Assembly: GCA_002919115.1 (NCBI GenBank) | Contig: PKER01000194.1 | Location: 1-6,748 of the forward strand | Direction: 5' to 3' | Length of the DNA: 6,748 bases | Source: a bacterium | Lineage (GTDB): Bacteria > Actinomycetota > Thermoleophilia > Solirubrobacterales > 70-9 | Part shown: positions 1-3,961 of the stretch, one piece after another | Position numbering within the stretch: the stretch's first letter is position 1 | Layout of the letters: the number at the start of each line of letters is the position of its first letter | Notes under the pieces: model-generated | Told to the model about the DNA's origin: nothing | What the model saw: only the letters and a program-made list of their open reading frames with translations | Databases searched by the model: none | Translations under genes and position numbers: made by a program

Positions 1-38
1 CGCCGGGCCGTGGTTGTGCGGTGTGTTTGAGTGCTCAT
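1..38 (-). CDS. N-terminus of an unidentified protein, running off the left edge
   Basis: An ATG (bases 38-36 read on the minus strand) is preceded by a clear Shine-Dalgarno GGAGG at 46-50 with a 7-nt spacer, one of the two best ribosome binding sites in the window. Only 12 codons are present, reading MSTQTHRTTTAR, with no stop before the edge. The stretch is rich in Thr and Arg and polar, so no hydrophobic signal peptide or membrane segment has begun yet. The product cannot be identified from this. The gene lies downstream of the LysR-type regulator on the same strand, separated by 119 bp, so read-through from that gene is possible. The call rests on the ribosome binding site and the open frame alone. 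Confidence 0.55.
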   Translation of the reverse strand, partial: MSTQTHRTTTAR

Positions 39-45
39 CTCGGGT

Positions 46-50
46 CCTCC
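46..50 (-). promoter_or_regulatory. Ribosome binding site of the left-edge gene
   Basis: GGAGG on the minus strand, within a purine-rich run (GAGGGAGGA), sits 7 nt before the ATG at 38. It decides the start of the partial gene and is the main reason for calling that gene at all. Confidence 0.6.
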
Positions 51-75
51 CTCGGGCTTTCTCTCTCTCACCTCC

Positions 76-81
76 ACTATC
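76..81 (-). promoter_or_regulatory. Possible -10 box for the left-edge gene
   Basis: GATAGT on the minus strand differs from TATAGT by one base and would give a leader of about 30 nt carrying the GGAGG site. No convincing -35 is visible 16-18 bp upstream, so this is a weak call. Confidence 0.22.
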
Positions 82-82
82 G

Positions 83-110
83 GCGCGCGGACGCGCGTTT
101 TGGGCGCGCG
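83..110. repeat. GC-rich inverted repeats between the LysR gene and the next gene
   Basis: Two alternative short hairpins overlap here. GCGCG (83-87) can pair with CGCGC (92-96) around a CGGA loop, followed by four T residues on the plus strand. CGCGCG (92-97) can pair with CGCGCG (105-110) around a 7-base loop. They lie 50-75 bp beyond the LysR stop codon and could help end that transcript, but the T tract is on the wrong strand for the minus-strand gene. Short CG alternations also arise by chance in DNA of this composition. Confidence 0.25.
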
Positions 111-157
111 GAGCCGGTTCGTGGGCGCGGAAACCGAGGGCTCGTGAAAACCGCTGG

Positions 158-1102
158 TTATGAGCCCTGGGGCGGGGCGGGGAGGACCGTGAGCCGGCGG
201 CGGCGCAGGAACGCGATGAGCTCCTTGGCGCGCGGCGGCAGATCGGCCTGCGAGCGGCAGACGATCAAGAAGCGCCGCGGGAAGCGCAGGCCCTCGACGG
301 GGCGCCGGTAGAGGTGGTCGCGGTGCTCGTCGAGGGCGAGCGCGGAGAGGAGGAGCGGCGCGCCCAGCTCGAGGGCCTCGCTCTTGGCCGCCACGGTGCT
401 GCCGACCTCGAGGAGGGGCGGGGCGAGCCGCAGCCGCTTCGAGGCGAGGACCGCGTCCACCAGGCGGCGGCTGTGCGCGCTCGGGTCGCGCACGATCAGA
501 GGCGTCGCGAGGAACCGGTCGCGCGGGACCTCGGAGCGCTGGTACCAGGCGTGCGACTGGGGCACCGCCAGCACGATCTCGTCGTCGAGGAGCTCGAGCT
601 CCTCGAGGCGGTCCTCGGGGTCGTCGGGCAGGCGAGCTGCAGCGACGCCCACGTCGGCACGGCCCTCGGCGACCGCCTGGCGGACCGTGCGCGAGTTGCC
701 GACGATGGTCTCGATCGGGAACGGCCTGGCCCCCTGGCGCGTCTGGAAGGCGACGAGCTCCGGCGCGAACACGAACTCGGCGATCGTGTGGCTCAGTGCG
801 ATCCGCAGGGCCCGCTCGCCGGCCTCGAACAGCCCGAGCATCTCGGTGATGTGGTCAGCCTGGTCGAGGAGCTTGCGCGCCTCCGGGTAGAGGCGCCGGC
901 CGGCGTCGGTGAGCTTGACCCCGCCGCGGGAGCGCTCGAGCAGCTCCACGCCCGCCACCGCCTCGAGCGTGCGCAGGCGCTTCGAGACAGCCGGCTGGCT
1001 GATCCCGAGCGCCGCCGCCGCGCGGCCGATGCTGCCGAGATCGGCCGCCACGCAGAAGGCGCGGAGCTCGGCGATGTCCGGCGGCCGGATCGGGCGCGTC
1101 AT
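158..1102 (-). CDS. LysR-type transcriptional regulator
   Basis: The 314-residue protein has the usual length and layout of a LysR-type regulator. Residues about 10-69 form the winged helix-turn-helix, with the characteristic A-A-A-L-G-I-S-Q-P-A-V-S-K-R-L-R-T-L-E run at 28-47 and the L-T-D-A-G-R-R wing at 64-70. Residues about 93-300 match the periplasmic-binding-like effector domain, including the V-R-Q-A-V-A-E-G-R-A-D-V-G segment typical of the family. The ATG at 1102 is chosen because the DNA-binding domain starts about 10 residues later; the frame stays open to 1219, but that extension (RRRSRRYPIK...) is unlike any LysR N-terminus and would cover the promoter. No clear Shine-Dalgarno precedes the ATG. 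The effector and targets cannot be deduced. The divergent membrane protein gene and the dyad at 1122-1147 fit the common pattern of a regulator controlling itself and its divergent neighbour, which here is inference. Confidence 0.93.
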   Translation of the reverse strand: MTRPIRPPDIAELRAFCVAADLGSIGRAAAALGISQPAVSKRLRTLEAVAGVELLERSRGGVKLTDAGRRLYPEARKLLDQADHITEMLGLFEAGERALRIALSHTIAEFVFAPELVAFQTRQGARPFPIETIVGNSRTVRQAVAEGRADVGVAAARLPDDPEDRLEELELLDDEIVLAVPQSHAWYQRSEVPRDRFLATPLIVRDPSAHSRRLVDAVLASKRLRLAPPLLEVGSTVAAKSEALELGAPLLLSALALDEHRDHLYRRPVEGLRFPRRFLIVCRSQADLPPRAKELIAFLRRRRLTVLPAPPQGS

Positions 1103-1121
1103 CGCGCTCGACCGGAGCTGT

Positions 1122-1147
1122 AGACGACCTGTCCCGGCATGTCGTCT
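1122..1147. promoter_or_regulatory. Candidate LysR-type operator (7-bp dyad)
   Basis: AGACGAC at 1122-1128 and GTCGTCT at 1141-1147 are a perfect inverted repeat around 12 bp. After one mismatched pair the symmetry continues with TG/CA (1130-1131 and 1138-1139). It lies in the gap between the LysR gene and its divergent neighbour, overlapping the transcription start predicted from the -10 box at 1151-1156. That position would suit autorepression. LysR-family proteins bind interrupted dyads in exactly such gaps; binding by this regulator is inference. Confidence 0.5.
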
Positions 1148-1150
1148 CGC

Positions 1151-1156
1151 ACCATA
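1151..1156 (-). promoter_or_regulatory. Possible -10 box of the LysR gene
   Basis: TATGGT on the minus strand fits TANNNT and would start transcription near 1144, inside the dyad, giving a leader of about 42 nt. No good -35 is seen at 16-18 bp, as expected of an activated or weak promoter but also of a chance match. Confidence 0.3.
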
Positions 1157-1203
1157 GACCCGGAGCACGGACGCTTGGGCGGCGGGTTTGATGGGATACC
1201 GGC

Positions 1204-1473
1204 GTGATCGCCGTCGCATGGTTCGTGTTCATGGGGCTCTTGGTCGCCGCCGGGCTGCGGGTCTGGCGCGAGCTGCAGGAGCTTCGCGGGGAGGGCGCCG
1301 CCGGCGAGGATGCGGCGCGGGAGATGCGCGGGCTGTGGCTGCGCGCGGCCGGGATCGTGCTCGCGGCGGCCGCCGCCATCGCCTTCGTGTTCGTCTACAA
1401 CGACCAGAAGCGCGCGGCCTGCGTGGAGGACGGCCACAGCTACGAGACCGGGCTGTTCGTGCGCTGCGAGTAG
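1204..1473 (+). CDS. Small two-helix membrane protein with paired C-terminal cysteines
   Basis: This 89-residue protein is not a family I recognise. Residues 2-20 and about 43-66 are strongly hydrophobic and should be membrane helices. They are joined by a charged 22-residue stretch (RELQELRGEGAAGEDAAREM). The short tail after the second helix carries Cys73 and Cys88 with an acidic, Gly/His/Tyr-containing stretch between them. If both termini face outside, the cysteines could form a disulfide, although the charges flanking the helices do not settle the orientation. The GTG start at 1204 is the first in frame and is preceded by a weak GGGA at 1193-1196 with a 7-nt spacer; an in-frame ATG at 1231 would cut the first helix in half. 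The gene is divergent from the LysR regulator, which makes it a natural candidate target. Confidence 0.72.
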   Translation: MIAVAWFVFMGLLVAAGLRVWRELQELRGEGAAGEDAAREMRGLWLRAAGIVLAAAAAIAFVFVYNDQKRAACVEDGHSYETGLFVRCE

Positions 1474-1484
1474 CGCGGGCCTCG

Positions 1485-1510
1485 GCTCGCGGCGAGCGCT
1501 CGCGAGAGCG
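1485..1510 (+). terminator. Two adjacent short hairpins after the membrane protein gene
   Basis: GCTCG (1485-1489) pairs with CGAGC (1493-1497) around CGG, and CGCTC (1497-1501) pairs with GAGCG (1506-1510) around GCGA. The two share base 1497, and a 12-bp perfect palindrome (1492-1503) spans their junction. They begin 12 bp after the stop codon at 1473. There is no T tract, so this would be a hairpin-only terminator of the kind proposed in high-GC Gram-positives, or simply a chance structure. Confidence 0.28.
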
Positions 1511-1597
1511 GCCTATCCGCGGCCGATCGAACAGCGCGACGTCGGCGTAGCCGGTCCGTGTCAGCTGCGGCGCGGTAACTCCGACCCGTCTTGCGCA

Positions 1598-1897
1598 ATG
1601 GAGCTTCGTGCGTGGATCGCGATCGCGAACTTCCCGCCGCCCGATGACGAGAAGCGCTGGGAGTCGTTCTTCGATGCGCTTCAGGACGTCGGAGGCGAGC
1701 TCGGCCCGGTGCTGGGGGGAGGGGGTGGAGTCACCGAGGTCGTCGTGTCCGCGGATGCCGACGACTATCCCGGCTTCGTGGCCGAGGCGGTCGGATGCGT
1801 CGCGGATGCTCTGCGCGCTGCGGGCCTCTACCGCTCCTACCCGGCGAAGATCGAGGTCGAGCGCGTGCCCGCAGACGAGCTCATGGGGGCCCGATAG
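1598..1897 (+). CDS. Hypothetical 99-residue protein
   Basis: I do not recognise the family. The protein begins MELRAWIAIANFPPPDDEKRW, a plausible beta strand leading into an acidic helix. A Gly-rich turn follows (GGGGG at about 40-44), then a second strand (VTEVVVSADADD) and a helix (FVAEAVGCVADALRAAGLY). It ends with a further strand (AKIEVERVPADEL). This alternating strand/helix order suggests a small compact cytoplasmic alpha/beta domain; no signal peptide or membrane segment is present. The ATG at 1598 is chosen because sequence upstream in the same frame (to 1310) overlaps the previous gene and reads as Arg/Ser-rich shadow. No Shine-Dalgarno is evident. It stands alone, 124 bp after the previous gene, and converges on the metal transporter 54 bp further on. 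Confidence 0.7.
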   Translation: MELRAWIAIANFPPPDDEKRWESFFDALQDVGGELGPVLGGGGGVTEVVVSADADDYPGFVAEAVGCVADALRAAGLYRSYPAKIEVERVPADELMGAR

Positions 1898-1951
1898 CGG
1901 CGGACATCCAGCCCAGTGCGAGCGCGGGGCCGACGCGTCTGGCGCGCCGCG

Positions 1952-2638
1952 CTACGCGGTCGAGACCAGAAACGAAAGCAGGAACCCAAGCGCGGTGAAG
2001 TACGCGATCCGCGGCTTGCCGCGCGCCTCCTCGTAGGCCTCGGGCATGAGCGTGTCGGCGAGCGAGGCGAGCACCGCCCCCGCGGCCAGGCCGAGCGGCC
2101 AGGAGAGTGCCGACTCCGAGACTCCCTCGAGCGCGCCGTAGCCCACCAGCACGGGGATCGCGAGCAGGATTGCGGCCGCGGTCCAGATGCCGAGGATCGC
2201 GCGCTCGGACATCCCCGCCTCGCGCATCTTCTCGGCGCCGACGATCGCCTCGGGCAGGTTCGAGACGAAGATCGCGACCAGCAGGGCCAGGCTCGTGCCC
2301 TCGACCAGGCCGACGCCCATGGCCAGGTTCTCGGGGACGCCGTCGAGCGTCACGCCGGCCAGCAGCGCGAACCCGATGCCGCCGCCCGCGGCGTGGCGCC
2401 GGTGCTTGCGGCGCTCGAGCCAGGTGTCGGCCACGATGAAGATCGTGGCGCCCGCGAGGAACGCGAGCCCGGCGCGCCACGCGCCGCCGTGCTCGAAGGC
2501 GGCCTCGAACAGCTCGATGGCGACCGCGGTGACGAGCGCGCCGGAGGCGAACGCGAGGAGGGCAGCGGTTACCTCGCGGCTCGGCGCGTGCCAAGCGCCG
2601 ATCCACCCGCCGAGCGGCAGGGCGGACGAAGCGATCAC
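1952..2638 (-). CDS. ZIP-family metal transporter
   Basis: A 228-residue integral membrane protein with about seven or eight hydrophobic segments. The ZIP signature is in the middle: DGVPENLAMG at 99-108 matches the fourth-helix metal site (usually HNxPEG) and SNLPEA at 126-131 the fifth (usually HExPHE). A short His/Arg loop (RRKHRRH, 76-82) lies where ZIP proteins have their variable cytoplasmic His-rich loop. It should import a divalent metal such as zinc. The histidines normally ligating metal are replaced by Asp99, Ser126 and Ala131, while Glu103, Asn104, Asn127 and Glu130 remain, so specificity is uncertain. The GTG at 2638 is the first conventional start after an in-frame TAG, but family-like sequence (IAEALLFAV) extends eight codons further upstream to an ATC at 2662. 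The cytochrome c gene lies upstream on the same strand, 60 bp away. Confidence 0.88.
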   Translation of the reverse strand: MIASSALPLGGWIGAWHAPSREVTAALLAFASGALVTAVAIELFEAAFEHGGAWRAGLAFLAGATIFIVADTWLERRKHRRHAAGGGIGFALLAGVTLDGVPENLAMGVGLVEGTSLALLVAIFVSNLPEAIVGAEKMREAGMSERAILGIWTAAAILLAIPVLVGYGALEGVSESALSWPLGLAAGAVLASLADTLMPEAYEEARGKPRIAYFTALGFLLSFLVSTA

Positions 2639-2668
2639 CGCGAAGAGAAGGGCCTCAGCGATGCGCCC

Positions 2669-2674
2669 ACCCTA
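2669..2674 (-). promoter_or_regulatory. Possible -10 box for a leaderless ZIP transcript
   Basis: TAGGGT on the minus strand is followed by exactly 6 nt (GGGCGC) and then ATC at 2662-2660, so the expected transcription start coincides with that codon. The same spacing is seen before the zincin gene, and the same hexamer appears in the cytochrome promoter. No clear -35 is present 16-18 bp upstream. The TAG of the hexamer is also the in-frame stop that blocks any longer start. Confidence 0.38.
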
Positions 2675-2698
2675 GCCGCGCGCGGCGGGTTCACCGGG

Positions 2699-3136
2699 TC
2701 AGTTGCCGCCTCCTGCGATGTCCTGGGTCACGTAGGCGACCACGTCCTCGATCTCCTGGTCGGAGAGCTTGCCCTCGAACGGAGGCATGCCGCCACCGCC
2801 GTTGCGCACCTGTCGCTCGACCGCCTGCGGGTCGTCGAACGGCGCCAGGGCGGGACCGGCTCCGCCGCTGCCCTCGGGGCCGTGGCAGGCCTCGCAGTTG
2901 TCGGCGAAGACCTGTGCGCCGGCCTCGGCGTCACCGCCACCGCCACCGCCTCCGCCCTCGTCCTCGGGCGCGGGCTCCTCGGTCGTCTGCTCCTCCGTCG
3001 CGGTCTGCACGTCGACCCCGCTGTCGGAGTCGTCATCGTCGCCGCAGGCGGCCAAGCCGCCGAGCGCGAACATGAGCGCGGCCGCGAGGGCAAGCATCGC
3101 GAGCGCCCGCTTACGCGTGGGGTCGGGATCGGTCAT
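2699..3136 (-). CDS. Class I cytochrome c lipoprotein
   Basis: The 145-residue protein begins with a charged N-region and a hydrophobic stretch (residues 11-30) ending in the lipobox LAAC, so Cys31 should be lipidated and the protein anchored on the outer face of the membrane. A 40-residue acidic, Thr/Glu/Pro linker ending in eight glycines (61-68) follows. The heme domain then starts: CEACH at 81-85 is the heme c attachment site with His85 as one axial ligand, and Met117 in GGGMPPF is the expected other. DQEIEDVVAYV (127-137) is the closing helix usual in small mono-heme cytochromes. It should carry electrons at the cell surface; its partners are not in the window. The ATG at 3136 is fixed by a strong ribosome binding site (AAAGGAGG). 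The ZIP transporter follows it on the same strand after 60 bp. Confidence 0.93.
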   Translation of the reverse strand: MTDPDPTRKRALAMLALAAALMFALGGLAACGDDDDSDSGVDVQTATEEQTTEEPAPEDEGGGGGGGGDAEAGAQVFADNCEACHGPEGSGGAGPALAPFDDPQAVERQVRNGGGGMPPFEGKLSDQEIEDVVAYVTQDIAGGGN

Positions 3137-3142
3137 CCTCGT

Positions 3143-3150
3143 CCTCCTTT
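3143..3150 (-). promoter_or_regulatory. Strong ribosome binding site of the cytochrome c gene
   Basis: AAAGGAGG lies 6 nt before the ATG at 3136. It is the strongest Shine-Dalgarno in the window and contrasts with most neighbouring genes, which have weak ones or none. Confidence 0.8.
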
Positions 3151-3186
3151 GCCTCGGCCGGAAGGCCGGTCGGCGGGTTCAAGGGC

Positions 3187-3214
3187 ACCCTACCCGACGC
3201 AGCCGAGCCGTCAA
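3187..3214 (-). promoter_or_regulatory. Promoter of the cytochrome c gene
   Basis: On the minus strand TTGACG (3214-3209) is followed after 16 bp by TAGGGT (3192-3187), close to the housekeeping sigma consensus. Transcription would start near 3180, giving a leader of about 44 nt that contains the AAAGGAGG site. The first palindrome (3232-3276) begins 17 bp upstream of the -35, a position where a bound protein could touch polymerase. Confidence 0.55.
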
Positions 3215-3231
3215 ACCCGCCCCCAAGCCCC

Positions 3232-3276
3232 ACGTTCAGCCCTGGTCGTCGTTTTTCGAACACCAGGGCTGAACGT
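3232..3276. repeat. 45-nt palindrome, copy 1
   Basis: ACGTTCAGCCCTGGT (3232-3246) is a perfect 15-bp inverted repeat with 3262-3276. The 15-nt centre contains TCG and CGA (3249-3251 and 3257-3259), which can pair to cap the hairpin with five T residues. The whole 45-nt unit, including much of the loop, recurs at 3294-3338 with 5 differences. It sits between divergent genes, so it is not a simple terminator of either. It could be an operator, an RNA hairpin, or a member of a dispersed palindromic repeat family. Confidence 0.85.
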
Positions 3277-3293
3277 CCCGCAGCGCCGCCGCG

Positions 3294-3338
3294 ACGTTCA
3301 GCCGTGGTAGTCGATTTTCGAAGGCCAGGGCTGAACGT
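3294..3338. repeat. 45-nt palindrome, copy 2
   Basis: This copy matches the first at 40 of 45 positions (differences at unit positions 11, 16, 21, 30 and 31) and starts 62 bp after it, with a 17-bp spacer between the copies. The arms pair for 10 bp (ACGTTCAGCC with GGCTGAACGT), then have one mismatch, then TGG with CCA. The centre holds TCGA-TTT-TCGA, a better inner stem than in copy 1. Its right arm contains CTGAAC, the candidate -35 of the zincin gene. Confidence 0.8.
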
Positions 3339-3358
3339 TTGGTGGGGATGTCTAACCT
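3331..3358 (+). promoter_or_regulatory. Leaderless promoter of the zincin gene
   Basis: TAACCT (3353-3358) fits TANNNT and ends exactly 6 nt before the ATG at 3365, so transcription should start at the A of the start codon. CTGAAC (3331-3336), 16 bp upstream, is a fair -35 and lies within the right arm of the second palindrome. No Shine-Dalgarno is present, which agrees with a leaderless message. Confidence 0.5.
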
Positions 3359-3364
3359 CGGGGT

Positions 3365-3937
3365 ATGAGGGAAACCTTCGGTCCCCCGCTTCGCGCGGCC
3401 GCGATCGCCGCGTTCATCGCCGGGGTCACCCTCCTGCTTCTGAACCCGCCGTCGCTCCGCGGGGTGAACGACCTGATCACCCTGCTGGTCGCCGTGCTCG
3501 CGATCGTCCTGCTCACGGCCTGGGGGGTCGTGGCGCTCACCGGCGACGAGATGTCGGAGCGTGAGTACCACCGGCTCACGGAGCGCAGCGAGAAGCTCGC
3601 CGCCATGCCGCCGCCCGAGCGGCCGCTCACGGAGTTCGACCAGCTCGTCATCGACGCGCTCGACGCGCTGCCGCCGGACATCCAGAAGCTCCTCGAAGAC
3701 ACGCCCGTGGTGATCTCGAACCGCGGCCGCGAGCACTTCGCGTACGGCCACTACTTCGGCGACACGTTCGCGCGCCGCAACTACCACAACCGGATCGTGA
3801 TCTACCAGGACACTCTCGAGCGGGACTTCGGGCACGACCCCGAGCTCCTGCGCGCGCAGGTGGAGCGCACGGTGCGCCACGAGGTCGCGCACCATCTCGG
3901 CTGGAACGAGGCCGGCGTGCGCCGCCTCGGCCTGTAG
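3365..3937 (+). CDS. Membrane-anchored minimal zincin metallopeptidase
   Basis: A 190-residue protein in two parts. Residues about 11-27 and 36-58 are hydrophobic and form a likely membrane hairpin, with both ends probably inside. After a charged linker, residues about 87-190 match the small zincin family related to Thermus TTHA0227 (Zincin_1). Seen features are LTEFDQLVIDALDALPPDIQ, the central IVIYQDTLERDFGHDPELLRAQVERTV, and the C-terminal motif RHEVAHHLGWNEAGVRRLG. His172, Glu173 and His176 are the zinc/catalytic residues of HExxH; Glu182 occupies the position of a third ligand. Family members are usually soluble and about 110-140 residues, so the membrane part is an addition. The substrate is unknown for the family. 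The ATG at 3365 is the first after an in-frame TAA at 3353. The gene converges on the phosphatase gene, 24 bp apart. Confidence 0.88.
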   Translation: MRETFGPPLRAAAIAAFIAGVTLLLLNPPSLRGVNDLITLLVAVLAIVLLTAWGVVALTGDEMSEREYHRLTERSEKLAAMPPPERPLTEFDQLVIDALDALPPDIQKLLEDTPVVISNRGREHFAYGHYFGDTFARRNYHNRIVIYQDTLERDFGHDPELLRAQVERTVRHEVAHHLGWNEAGVRRLGL

Positions 3938-3961
3938 GCCGGGCCGAGGAGCAGCGCCGGC

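Noticed and set aside
314..1123. A 269-codon open frame on the plus strand
   Set aside because: It is the antisense shadow of the well-supported LysR gene.
1102..1219. A longer start for the LysR regulator at 1219
   Set aside because: The extra 39 residues are basic and unlike LysR N-termini, and they would place the dyad and the promoter inside the coding region.
1916..3310. A 464-codon open frame on the plus strand
   Set aside because: It runs antisense to both the ZIP and cytochrome c genes and through their promoter and the first palindrome; the translation is low-complexity and matches no family.
3232..3338. A two-repeat CRISPR array or a pair of ordinary terminators
   Set aside because: Each unit is a long palindrome, the 17-bp spacer is too short and there are only two copies, so CRISPR is unlikely. 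The position between two divergent starts is wrong for terminators, and the T run is in the loop rather than after the stem.
3236..3895. A 219-codon open frame on the minus strand
   Set aside because: It is antisense to the zincin gene, whose HExxH motif and family match settle which strand is coding.
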